The translations under genes were made by a program, and so were the position numbers. From the NCBI GenBank assembly GCA_015662815.1, contig DQTK01000057.1:1-6266 (forward strand): DNA of 6,266 nucleotides. Direction: 5' to 3'. This stretch comes from Aquifex aeolicus. GTDB taxonomy: Bacteria; Aquificota; Aquificia; Aquificales; Aquificaceae. How positions within the stretch are numbered: the first letter of the stretch is position 1; every line of letters begins with the position of its first letter. This document shows, in pieces, positions 1 to 6,101 of the stretch. The notes below the pieces were generated by a model that was given only the letters and a program-made list of their open reading frames with translations, made no database searches and had not been told where the DNA came from.

Positions 1-386
1 ATCCCGTTTCTTCTTCCCAACTCATCTTCACATTCAAGACATTTATATACCTTTGCATCTCCTACACCGCAACTCGGCGATTTTGACTTCAGGATTGCAC
101 AATCTATTTTTCCTATAGACTTTATAAACTCTTCTGATTTCCTCCTGAGTTCTTCCGTCAAATCTCTTTTATCGTCTTCCTTAATAAGTCTTACCTGATT
201 TTCTATGGGGACAAATTTCAACCTAGGTCTTGGGACGGGTAAGTTTAGGAACTCTACCTCGGGACATACGGCTATAATTTCAAAATCCTTCAGCTTTTCT
301 TTTAAATCCTCCCGTTTTACATCCTTACCGTCGTATCTATAACAACACTCTAAAAGACATTTGCTCACCAGAATTCTTTTCCTCAT
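1..386 (-). CDS. DUF523 family (TudS-like) cysteine protein, C-terminus cut off by the left edge
   Basis: Translating leftward from the ATG at 386-384 gives 128 codons with no stop before the window edge. The start (MRKRILVSKCLLE), then CRYDG-like CYRYDG at 15-20, CPEV at 41-44, LPVPRPR at 49-55 and ILKSKSPSCG at 98-107 are the hallmarks of the DUF523 family. Some members are thiouracil desulfurases (TudS) that hold a [4Fe-4S] cluster on three conserved cysteines. The matching cysteines here would be Cys10, Cys41 and Cys106. The protein also has Cys14, Cys15, Cys96 and a CxxC at 116-119. The stretch after SPSCG (VGDAKVY) resembles members that carry an extra C-terminal DUF1722 domain, but that part lies outside the window. 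The ATG shares one base with the nurA stop (TGATG) and has no Shine-Dalgarno of its own, so translation is probably coupled to nurA. Family assignment is firm; substrate is unknown. Confidence 0.86.
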   Translation of the reverse strand, partial: MRKRILVSKCLLECCYRYDGKDVKREDLKEKLKDFEIIAVCPEVEFLNLPVPRPRLKFVPIENQVRLIKEDDKRDLTEELRRKSEEFIKSIGKIDCAILKSKSPSCGVGDAKVYKCLECEDELGRRNG

Positions 387-1390
387 CAGTGTTTTAGCAT
401 AATTTGTGCAATTAAACGTCTTATTAAGGATTGACTCCCCAGTCTTCTCCTTAAAAAGTTCTCAAGATACTTTATAGGGATTAAGTTTTGGGGAGCCCTT
501 CTGTCATTAAATTCTGTTGATGCAAACTTAGGAACTAAGTAGGTTGTAAAATTTGCAATCTCTATGGCCTTTTCCACACCTATATCCGCAGGAACCTCTA
601 AACGGGCTATACTCGAGATTCCTTCACCATCGTTTAGCTTTACATACCAAGTGAATTTATCGAGGTGAGATGTGCTTTTCCCGTCAATTGTAGGTTGTGA
701 ATGAATTAAAACCAAAGGTGTCCTTTCACCTACTTTCAATTGTCTAAGTATTTCTATATGTTCCGGGTATACGTAGAGTTTCCTATGTTTTTTTACATAC
801 CCTACGAAGGGAAGTCCCTTTGTCTTTGCAACGTAATGTAAGGTTCCGTCGGTTATCATAATATCCGCCAAATTACCCGCATAAACCGCTTGGGCTATCT
901 TCAATTCAAGGTTAGCCATTAGCTCGTTCACGTAGGGAGAAAGTTCCTTGTTAGCCTTTTCAACTTTAAATTCGATAACTCCAGCTTGGGTTCTGAAACG
1001 TAGAAAGGGTTGACCTACGTCTAAATTGTCCCTCAGGAGAAAATATCTCTCAACTTTATACTTTTTTAGGGATTCTTCCAAAGAATTCACCTTGCCGTAA
1101 GTAAGAACAAGTGCTCCCGCACCAACCGATACAAAAGCTCCTTCTACTACTGCCGGATTGTAAGGGTCTTCTATGTAAACTACATTTTCCGTTCTCCTTA
1201 CTCCATCTACAAACGCTATTCTTAAATTTTCTTTTTTATATTTATCGGGAATATAACCTTTTATCGGTTTCCAAAAATCGGTTTCTATATTTACATCTCC
1301 GATTTCTGTTGATTCCTCTAATACATGATTATCAAGGGATATAAGCTTCCAACTATCAAATGAGACTCTAAATCTTCCCCATGGGGGCAT
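386..1390 (-). CDS. nurA: NurA domain nuclease
   Basis: This 334-residue protein matches the NurA family, a Mn-dependent 5'-3' exonuclease and endonuclease that usually works with the HerA helicase in DNA end resection. Visible landmarks are IAFVDGVRR at 58-66 with the expected metal-binding Asp62, the ANLELK helix around 159-164 with Glu162, DGTL at 181-184, VGYVKKHR at 196-203, and the late block DRRAPQNLIPI near 296-306 followed by LENFLRRRLG, which is typical of HerA-linked NurA proteins. The ATG at 1390-1388 is favoured by a strong GGAGGAG placed three bases upstream. No herA is present in this window. The downstream DUF523 gene begins within the nurA stop codon, so the two form a transcription and probably translation unit. 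I am confident of the domain, less so of the exact in vivo partner. Confidence 0.85.
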   Translation of the reverse strand: MPPWGRFRVSFDSWKLISLDNHVLEESTEIGDVNIETDFWKPIKGYIPDKYKKENLRIAFVDGVRRTENVVYIEDPYNPAVVEGAFVSVGAGALVLTYGKVNSLEESLKKYKVERYFLLRDNLDVGQPFLRFRTQAGVIEFKVEKANKELSPYVNELMANLELKIAQAVYAGNLADIMITDGTLHYVAKTKGLPFVGYVKKHRKLYVYPEHIEILRQLKVGERTPLVLIHSQPTIDGKSTSHLDKFTWYVKLNDGEGISSIARLEVPADIGVEKAIEIANFTTYLVPKFASTEFNDRRAPQNLIPIKYLENFLRRRLGSQSLIRRLIAQIMLKH

Positions 1391-1433
1391 AATCTCCTCC
1401 TACAATTAAATTTATTCTTAAAATTTAAAATTT
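1391..1433. promoter_or_regulatory. Divergent nurA/mazG intergenic region
   Basis: Only 43 bp lies between the two divergent start codons, and apart from the nurA Shine-Dalgarno it is almost entirely A and T. Promoters for both directions must lie here or reach into the coding sequences. On the plus strand TAAAAT at 1419-1424 could be the mazG -10 hexamer, leaving about nine bases before the ATG. On the minus strand TAAGAA (1420-1415) is a weak candidate for nurA. I see no convincing -35 for either, and AT-rich DNA yields such hexamers by chance. Confidence 0.35.
1394..1400 (-). promoter_or_regulatory. Strong Shine-Dalgarno of nurA
   Basis: The minus strand reads GGAGGAG-ATT-ATG, giving a near-perfect ribosome binding site that fixes the nurA start at 1390. 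It is the only strong Shine-Dalgarno in front of any gene start in this window. Confidence 0.85.
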
Positions 1434-2207
1434 ATGGGAGAAAAAAAGTACACATTTCAAGACTTGATTAAAGTCATGGAAGAACTGAGGCAAAAATGTC
1501 CCTGGGATAGAGAACAAACACATGAGAGTTTAAAAAAATATTTAATAGAGGAAACCTATGAGGTTCTTGATGCTATAGATAGTAAAGATGATGAAAAATT
1601 AAGAGAAGAATTGGGAGATTTATTACTTCAAGTCGTATTTCATTCAGAAATTGCGAAAGAAAGAAATGCTTTTGACATAAAGGATGTAATAGATAATCTC
1701 GTAAAGAAATTAATAGAAAGACACCCCCACGTTTTTGGAAACGCCAGTTCGGAAGATGTACTCAAAAACTGGGAAAAAAAGAAAATGGAAAAAAGAGGAA
1801 GTATTTTTGAAGGAATTCCCAAACGCCTACCCGCTTTAATGCGTTCTCAAAAATTGCAGGATAGGGCTTCGCAGGTAGGTTTTGATTTCCAACATATAAA
1901 CCAGGTTTTTGACAAAATTCAAGAGGAAATAAAGGAGTTAAAAGAATCCCTTAAAAATAACGACAAGGAGAATATAAAACATGAAATAGGAGATATACTG
2001 ACCGCTGTTGTTGAACTTGCGAGATTCGTAGATGTGGACGCTGAGGAAGCTCTCCAGGAAGCCAACAATAGATTCATAAAAAGATTCTCTTATATAGAAA
2101 AGAAGGCTAAAGAGATGAGAAAAAGATTGGAAGATATGAGTTTAGAAGAGATGGATAAGCTCTGGAACGAAGCCAAAGAGTTAGAAAATACCCGAAAGGA
2201 GAGTTGA
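1434..2207 (+). CDS. mazG: Nucleoside triphosphate pyrophosphohydrolase MazG
   Basis: This 257-residue all-alpha protein has the two tandem MazG domains of the full-length family, which hydrolyses NTPs and dNTPs to the monophosphate and pyrophosphate to clean or adjust the nucleotide pool. The N-terminal part shows CPWD at 22-25, the Mg-binding EETYE at 39-43 and EELGD at 58-62 (the EExxE...ExxD motif), RHPHVFG at 96-102 and W113-E114. The second domain has RSQKLQDRASQVGFDF at 137-152, then EEIKE at 164-168 and EIGD at 184-187, so both sets of acidic residues are intact. Length and order agree with bacterial MazG. The ATG at 1434 has no recognisable Shine-Dalgarno. The gene diverges from nurA, and its last 27 bp overlap the end of the ArsA-like gene on the other strand. 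Confidence 0.95.
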   Translation: MGEKKYTFQDLIKVMEELRQKCPWDREQTHESLKKYLIEETYEVLDAIDSKDDEKLREELGDLLLQVVFHSEIAKERNAFDIKDVIDNLVKKLIERHPHVFGNASSEDVLKNWEKKKMEKRGSIFEGIPKRLPALMRSQKLQDRASQVGFDFQHINQVFDKIQEEIKELKESLKNNDKENIKHEIGDILTAVVELARFVDVDAEEALQEANNRFIKRFSYIEKKAKEMRKRLEDMSLEEMDKLWNEAKELENTRKES

Positions 2208-3083
2208 AAACTCCTTAAGTTTATCGTATCCTACGATCTCCTTTTCCATAAAAGGAATGAAAATTAATTTCAAATGACTGAACTTCTTTTTTATATCGTC
2301 TATGTATTTCTCTTCCACTTCCTTTCTACTTTTTAGGAAAAGGTCTTCCGACTTAGAAGGTAGGATTTTATTCACTATCAATTTTTCAACGTTAATCCCT
2401 CTATTCCTTAGGGAAGATATTAACCTGTAGGTTTCCTCAATGGGTAACTTTTCTGGGGTAAGTATTGGAATAAATTCGGAATGATTGTAAATAATTTCGG
2501 AAAATTCCGAAAATCTCCTTTTTCTCTCCCGAAGATATTCAAGGGCTGTATTTTTTACTTCTCTACCGCTGAGACTTCTCAGTTTTTCAATATTCCTTTT
2601 GAGCTTTATTATTTCCTCAAATAAATTTCCCAAAGATCCTACCGTTTTTAAAAGCCCTAACGTATGCCCTGTAGGTGCGGTGTCAATTACAAAGACATCA
2701 AATTTTCCTTTTCTGTGTACTATCTCCTTTGAAAGTGTTTCAAAGATGACTATATCCTCTATCCCGGGACTTTCTTCAAGGTTATGGAGTATTTTTTGAA
2801 GGTGAATCTCCATTTGAGGTTTTAATACTGCCCTTGAAAAGTTTAGAACCTTCTGTTTATATTCTTCAATTTCTTTTTTTATATTTATCTCCTTAACGGT
2901 AAGGGATTTGGTTATTTCTTTCTCATCCTCTATTCTTTCCGAGAATATATCGGAAAGAGAATGGGCAGGGTCGGTAGAGATGAGTAAAACCCTTTTACCT
3001 TCCTCGGAAAGTTTAACCGCAAATGCCGAGGAGATGGTAGTTTTACCTACTCCTCCTTTTCCTCCGAAGAAGTAAACTTTCAT
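2181..3083 (-). CDS. ArsA/Get3-type ATPase without cysteines
   Basis: A 300-residue single-domain P-loop ATPase of the ArsA/Get3 branch of the SIMIBI class. It has the deviant Walker A GGKGGVGKTT at 7-16, switch I STDPAHSLSDIF at 36-47, PGIED at 106-110, and the family signature DTAPTGHTLGLL at 134-145; a late NK at 238-239 (VNKILP) fits the base-recognition loop. Family members bind either metalloids (ArsA) or tail-anchored membrane proteins (Get3). This protein contains no cysteine, so it lacks both the arsenite-binding cysteines of ArsA and the zinc CxxC of eukaryotic Get3. The region 148-175 is helical and may serve as a client or partner surface. The ATG at 3083 overlaps the upstream hldD stop (ATGA), implying coupled translation. 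Annotation as an arsenical pump ATPase would be misleading; the real role is unknown. Confidence 0.88.
   Translation of the reverse strand: MKVYFFGGKGGVGKTTISSAFAVKLSEEGKRVLLISTDPAHSLSDIFSERIEDEKEITKSLTVKEINIKKEIEEYKQKVLNFSRAVLKPQMEIHLQKILHNLEESPGIEDIVIFETLSKEIVHRKGKFDVFVIDTAPTGHTLGLLKTVGSLGNLFEEIIKLKRNIEKLRSLSGREVKNTALEYLRERKRRFSEFSEIIYNHSEFIPILTPEKLPIEETYRLISSLRNRGINVEKLIVNKILPSKSEDLFLKSRKEVEEKYIDDIKKKFSHLKLIFIPFMEKEIVGYDKLKEFSTLLSGIF
2208..2256. repeat. Three back-to-back short inverted repeats after the mazG stop
   Basis: Immediately after the mazG stop there are three perfect inverted repeats in 49 bp: AAACT/AGTTT (2208-2212 and 2218-2222, loop 5), ATCGTA/TACGAT (2223-2228 and 2232-2237, loop 3) and TCCTTTT/AAAAGGA (2239-2245 and 2250-2256, loop 4). 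All lie inside the ArsA-like coding region, near its 3' end. None is followed by a clear U tract, so they are not classical intrinsic terminators, but they could form hairpins at the 3' end of mazG mRNA. Chance occurrence in AT-rich DNA is possible. Confidence 0.45.
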
Positions 3084-4012
3084 CTTTTCACTTTAGAAAG
3101 TATATACGGTAAGTAATTTTTTATTCCTTCCTCTAAGGGGTACTTAGGTTCATATCCTAAATGTTCCTTTACTTTGGATAGATCTGCCTCCGTATACTCT
3201 TGGTAAAAATCGTAAGGGCAATCGAAGTACTCCACTTCGTAATTAGTTCCGAGCTCTCTGTTTAAAATTTCCACTATTTCGTTAAAGCTTCTGGCTTTTC
3301 CCGTTGCCACGTTAAATATACCCGATACGCCCTTTTCGAGTGCAAGCAGGTTAGCCCTTATTACATCTTTTATATAAACAAAGTCTCTTTTCTGCTGTCC
3401 CCACTTAAAAAGTCTGGGTTTTTCTCCCTTTATCATCTTGACCGCAAGCTGGTATATCATGCTGGCGGTTTTTCCCTTGTACTCTTCTCTCGGTCCGTAA
3501 ACATTAAAGTATCTAAATCCAACTATACTCATATCGGGATACTTCTCCATATACTCAAGGGCTATGTAATCCATCATTAATTTTGAAAATCCGTAAATGT
3601 TTTCAGGTTCAAGACCTTTATCTTCCCTCATGGGTGGCGGAGTGTTGCCGTAAACTCCCGCGGAAGAAGCGTAAATTACCTTTGCCTTCCATTTAACTGC
3701 AAGTTCCAATAGATACCTGAAGGAATCTGCATTTGTTTTCATCATCGTATATTGGTCCATAACAGTGGTATCGGTAATTGCCGCTTTATGGAATATTACA
3801 TCGAAGTGAAAATTTCTACCTATATACTCCCAAAAAGAAGGGTCGGAAATATCCCCCGTAATTACCTGTCCTCTGAAACCTAAAAGGTTTTTGAAATGAC
3901 CCGAAGAAAAATTATCAACTACGTAAATTCCGGCTTCTGGATATCTTTCTTGGAGTGTATGAACCAGATTAGAACCTATAAATCCCGCCCCACCGGTAAC
4001 GAGTATTTTCAT
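3080..4012 (-). CDS. hldD: ADP-L-glycero-D-manno-heptose 6-epimerase
   Basis: An extended short-chain dehydrogenase/reductase of 310 residues, the same length as E. coli HldD (RfaD). It would interconvert ADP-D- and ADP-L-glycero-manno-heptose for the inner core of lipopolysaccharide. The dinucleotide-binding GGAGFIGSN is at 7-15, VVDNFSSG at 31-38, and AAITDTT at 77-83 resembles the STT segment of HldD. The catalytic triad fits E. coli numbering: Ser116 in YASSAGVYG, Tyr140 and Lys144 in YGFSK. The HldD-specific FRYFNVYGPREEYKGKTAS at 166-184 carries Lys179, the counterpart of the second key lysine, and KRDFVYIKDV follows. The start coincides with the first beta strand, and no earlier start is plausible. 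No Shine-Dalgarno is visible. The stop overlaps the ArsA-like start. A GalE-like sugar epimerase is the alternative, but the PRE-x2-KG block favours HldD. Confidence 0.87.
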   Translation of the reverse strand: MKILVTGGAGFIGSNLVHTLQERYPEAGIYVVDNFSSGHFKNLLGFRGQVITGDISDPSFWEYIGRNFHFDVIFHKAAITDTTVMDQYTMMKTNADSFRYLLELAVKWKAKVIYASSAGVYGNTPPPMREDKGLEPENIYGFSKLMMDYIALEYMEKYPDMSIVGFRYFNVYGPREEYKGKTASMIYQLAVKMIKGEKPRLFKWGQQKRDFVYIKDVIRANLLALEKGVSGIFNVATGKARSFNEIVEILNRELGTNYEVEYFDCPYDFYQEYTEADLSKVKEHLGYEPKYPLEEGIKNYLPYILSKVKR

Positions 4013-4139
4013 AATACTATATTACACGAAATAAAGTGGAAGGTAGCGAGGTTAATTACAGAGGCAGCTATAGAAAATATCCAAATTCATCGAACCACAC
4101 AACCGATGGTAAATATTATAAACATTTCTTTATTTATGA
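4013..4139 (-). other. AT-rich spacer between tRNA-Gly and hldD
   Basis: This 127-bp gap lies downstream of tRNA-Gly and upstream of hldD on the same strand. It holds a perfect TATAAT on the minus strand (4120-4115) without a matching -35, a CATCG/CGATG inverted repeat with an 11-base loop (4088-4108), and TAATAT at 4024-4019 six bases from the hldD ATG. No U-tract terminator separates the tRNA from hldD, so read-through from the tRNA promoter is possible. Two ATG-led reading frames of 12 codons on the minus strand are too short to support as genes. Confidence 0.3.
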
Positions 4140-4214
4140 TGGAGCGGGCGACGGGACTCGAACCCGCGACCTGCTGCATGGCAAGCAGCCGCTCTACCAC
4201 TGAGCTACGCCCGC
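4140..4214 (-). tRNA. tRNA-Gly (anticodon GCC), CCA encoded
   Basis: The minus strand folds as a full cloverleaf. The acceptor stem is GCGGGCG with CGCCCGC, the D arm is GCTC/GAGC, the anticodon stem is GCTGC/GCAGC around loop TTGCCAT, the variable loop is AGGTC, and the T arm carries TTCGAGT. The anticodon GCC is at 4182-4180. The discriminator is U, usual for glycine tRNAs, and CCA is encoded at 4142-4140. The very GC-rich stems suit a thermophile. It reads glycine codons GGC and GGU. Confidence 0.97.
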
Positions 4215-4225
4215 TCTACGGAGTA

Positions 4226-4231
4226 TATAAT
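4226..4231 (+). promoter_or_regulatory. Candidate -10 for the AAA+ gene, overlapping the tRNA-Gly -10
   Basis: A perfect TATAAT lies on the plus strand 40 bp before the ATG at 4272. The only position for a -35 is inside the tRNA-Gly gene and does not resemble the consensus. The surrounding TATATAATATA is symmetric, so the same melted region could serve both directions. Confidence 0.45.
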
Positions 4232-4257
4232 ATAGCACGATTTTTAATAGCTTTCCA
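4229..4257 (-). promoter_or_regulatory. Probable promoter of tRNA-Gly
   Basis: On the minus strand TGGAAA (4257-4252, four of six matches to TTGACA) is followed after 17 bp by TATATT (4234-4229, five of six matches to TATAAT). The -10 ends 14 bp before the tRNA 5' end, which would give a leader of about seven bases. The spacing is almost the same as at the tRNA-Leu promoter, which strengthens both calls. Confidence 0.6.
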
Positions 4258-4271
4258 GTAAAATTTCAGAC

Positions 4272-5084
4272 ATGGGTATTATAGATGAGCTGATAAAAGA
4301 GCTTTCAAAAGGACTTATTCCTGAAAAATACGACGAGGAGTTCTTTAGAAAGTACTTAGCCTTTAGACTTAAAACTAATAGAATAGAGCCTGTAAAATAC
4401 CCTCATATTCCCGACATAAAAAAGCTGGTTGGAATAGAAAGACAGAAAGAAATAGTTGTAGGGAATACCAGGCAGTTTGTTAAAGGTCTCCCTGCTAACG
4501 ATATTCTTCTATGGGGAGCAAAAGGAACAGGTAAGTCATCCCTGGTAAAAGCACTTCTCGATATATTCGGGAACGAAGGTTTGAGAATAATTCAAATTAA
4601 TAAAAGTGAAATTCCTGAACTCGCCCAACTGTATGAGATTCTAAGAGATAAACATCAACGGTTTATTCTCTTTTTTGACGATCTATCTTTCGAACCTCAC
4701 GATGATGCTTTTAGAATACTTAAGTCCCTTATGGATGGAGATGTTGAAGAAAGACCGGGTAATGTCCTTGTCTACGCTACGACCAACAGAAGGCATTTGA
4801 TACCGGATACGGAAGAAAACGGAAAATTTCCTGAAGAGACTCTGCAAGAGAGAATTTCTTTAGTGGAGAGGTTTGGAATAAGGGTTCAATTTCCTCCTAT
4901 GGATAAGAAACTATATTTAAAATCAGTTGAAACATATCTAAGAGAATATGGAGTAAAGGTTAATGAAGAAATAGAAAGAGAAAGCCTCAAATGGGCCACA
5001 GAAAGAGGAAGTTTCTCTGGAAGAACAGCCTATCAATTTGTAAAGGACTTTATAGGTAAAGTTAAGGTACGGGAAAGTTCTTAA
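4272..5084 (+). CDS. DUF815-type AAA+ ATPase of unknown role
   Basis: A 270-residue cytosolic ATPase. It has Walker A GAKGTGKSS at 82-90, Walker B FILFFDD at 131-137 followed by the DDLSFE hallmark of DUF815 proteins (136-141), and sensor 1 in VYATTNRRHL at 167-176. It continues with ERISLVERFGIRV and a C-terminal lid region with ERGSFSGRTAYQFV, whose SGR stretch is a candidate sensor 2. The roughly 50 residues before the ATPase core are typical of the family and include no membrane segment. DUF815 ATPases are widespread in bacteria but have no agreed function; resemblance to the DnaA/DnaC-like AAA+ group is general. The ATG at 4272 has no Shine-Dalgarno. The gene diverges from tRNA-Gly, and its last 23 bp overlap the 3' end of hemE on the opposite strand. 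Confidence 0.85.
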   Translation: MGIIDELIKELSKGLIPEKYDEEFFRKYLAFRLKTNRIEPVKYPHIPDIKKLVGIERQKEIVVGNTRQFVKGLPANDILLWGAKGTGKSSLVKALLDIFGNEGLRIIQINKSEIPELAQLYEILRDKHQRFILFFDDLSFEPHDDAFRILKSLMDGDVEERPGNVLVYATTNRRHLIPDTEENGKFPEETLQERISLVERFGIRVQFPPMDKKLYLKSVETYLREYGVKVNEEIERESLKWATERGSFSGRTAYQFVKDFIGKVKVRESS

Positions 5085-6078
5085 CGGTATCCACGAGGAA
5101 TTTAACCTTTTCAAATTTCATATCTGGACTAAGACCGTGACCTAGATTGAATATGTATCTAGTTTTTACGGGAATTCTTTTTAAGAGGGCTTCCGTTTTT
5201 TCCTTAATAGTATCCTTGCTTGCGTAAAGTACGTTGGGTTCTAAATTCCCTTGTAGAGCTTTATCGTAAAAGTTATAAAGTTCGGGAATATCTACGCTCC
5301 AGTCTACGGAAAGAGCATCAACAGGGTAATCCATAGCGATGTCTATGAAAGCAGCAGACCCTCTGAAAAAGTAAATTAACGGAGTATCTGAAAATTCCTT
5401 TAATGTGCTTAATAGATAATTCACATACGGGTAAACGTATTCGTTGTAATCTTCATAACTTAAGTGATTTACCCAGCTATCGAAAATTTGTATCACATCC
5501 GCACCTGCCTTTATTTGCTCTTTTAGATATATAGCTATAGTCTCTGTAAGAATATCCATAATCCTTTTAAAATCTTTTGGTCTTTCCCACATGAAAAGTT
5601 TTGTTTTTCTAAAGTCTTTACTGGTTCCACCTTCTATCAAGTAAGAAAAAAGTGTAAAGGGTGCACCTGCGAAACCTATAACGGGTACTTCATCCTGATA
5701 AGATTTCACTTTTTTTATTACTTCGTAAACATATGCGTTGTCTTCAGGATTGTATTTCTTTAAATCCTCGGGCTTCCCGTTCCAGAAAAGCCTAGGACCA
5801 TCACCTTCAAAGAACTCTACCTTTACTCCTAGAGATTCTAAAGGAACGAGAATGTCCGAAAATATTATAATAGCATCCACTCCCAAAAGCTTTAACGGGA
5901 GAAGGGATACTTCTGTTGCAAGATTTACATCCTTACAGAGTTCAAGGAAATTGCTAACCCTGTTTCTTATAGCTATATATTCGGGCATATATCTTCCAGC
6001 CTGTCTCATTAACCATACGGGATATCTTTCTATAGGTTCTCCTCGTAGGCTTTTTAAAAGGAGATTATTTCTAGGCAT
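5062..6078 (-). CDS. hemE: Uroporphyrinogen decarboxylase
   Basis: A 338-residue protein of standard length for UroD, which removes the four acetate carboxyls of uroporphyrinogen III to give coproporphyrinogen III in haem synthesis. The N-terminal signature PVWLMRQAGRYMPEY at 20-34 carries the substrate-binding Arg25 and Arg29. IIFSDILVPLE contains the central Asp75, equivalent to Asp86 of the human enzyme. GFAGAPFTLFSYLIEGG is the second family signature, and NLGHGLSPD at 311-319 supplies the conserved His314. All key residues are intact, so the gene should be active. The start fits the usual NLLLKSLRGEP beginning, though there is no Shine-Dalgarno. The only gene nearby on this strand is tRNA-Leu, whose 3' end is 30 bp upstream; no other haem genes are in the window. 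The 3' end overlaps the AAA+ gene. Confidence 0.97.
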   Translation of the reverse strand: MPRNNLLLKSLRGEPIERYPVWLMRQAGRYMPEYIAIRNRVSNFLELCKDVNLATEVSLLPLKLLGVDAIIIFSDILVPLESLGVKVEFFEGDGPRLFWNGKPEDLKKYNPEDNAYVYEVIKKVKSYQDEVPVIGFAGAPFTLFSYLIEGGTSKDFRKTKLFMWERPKDFKRIMDILTETIAIYLKEQIKAGADVIQIFDSWVNHLSYEDYNEYVYPYVNYLLSTLKEFSDTPLIYFFRGSAAFIDIAMDYPVDALSVDWSVDIPELYNFYDKALQGNLEPNVLYASKDTIKEKTEALLKRIPVKTRYIFNLGHGLSPDMKFEKVKFLVDTVKNFPVP

Positions 6079-6101
6079 GGAATTATTTTAAAGTATTACA
6101 A

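Noticed and set aside
1111..1344. Rightward 77-codon reading frame
   Set aside because: It is antisense to nurA; its leucine-rich composition comes from the complement of lysine and glutamate codons.
1640..1822. Leftward 60-codon reading frame
   Set aside because: It is antisense to mazG; its phenylalanine- and serine-rich composition is a strand artefact.
1434..2207. MazG as part of a toxin-antitoxin or phage-defence module
   Set aside because: No MazE or MazF partner is present, and the two-domain length is that of the housekeeping enzyme.
2599..2799. Rightward 66-codon reading frame
   Set aside because: It is antisense to the ArsA-like ATPase, through its conserved DTAPTGHT region.
2181..3083. 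Arsenic resistance operon
   Set aside because: No ArsR, ArsB, ArsC or ArsD gene is nearby, and the ATPase lacks all metalloid-binding cysteines.
4088..4108. CATCG/CGATG hairpin between tRNA-Gly and hldD as a terminator or riboswitch
   Set aside because: The stem is only 5 bp with an 11-base loop and no U tract, and there is no known riboswitch core.
4030..4132. Two 12-codon ATG frames upstream of hldD as leader peptides
   Set aside because: Neither has a Shine-Dalgarno, a run of regulatory codons or an attenuator-like structure.
4140..4214. tRNA-Gly as an integration site for a mobile element
   Set aside because: No integrase, no repeat of the tRNA 3' end elsewhere in the window and no cargo genes are seen.
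3896..4261. Rightward 121-codon reading frame across the tRNA-Gly gene
   Set aside because: Its tail is an antisense translation of tRNA-Gly, giving the well-known spurious peptide beginning MERATGLEPAT, and its first part is antisense to hldD.
5738..6091. Rightward 117-codon reading frame
   Set aside because: It lies wholly antisense to the 5' part of hemE, whose motifs are clear, and it has no family resemblance.
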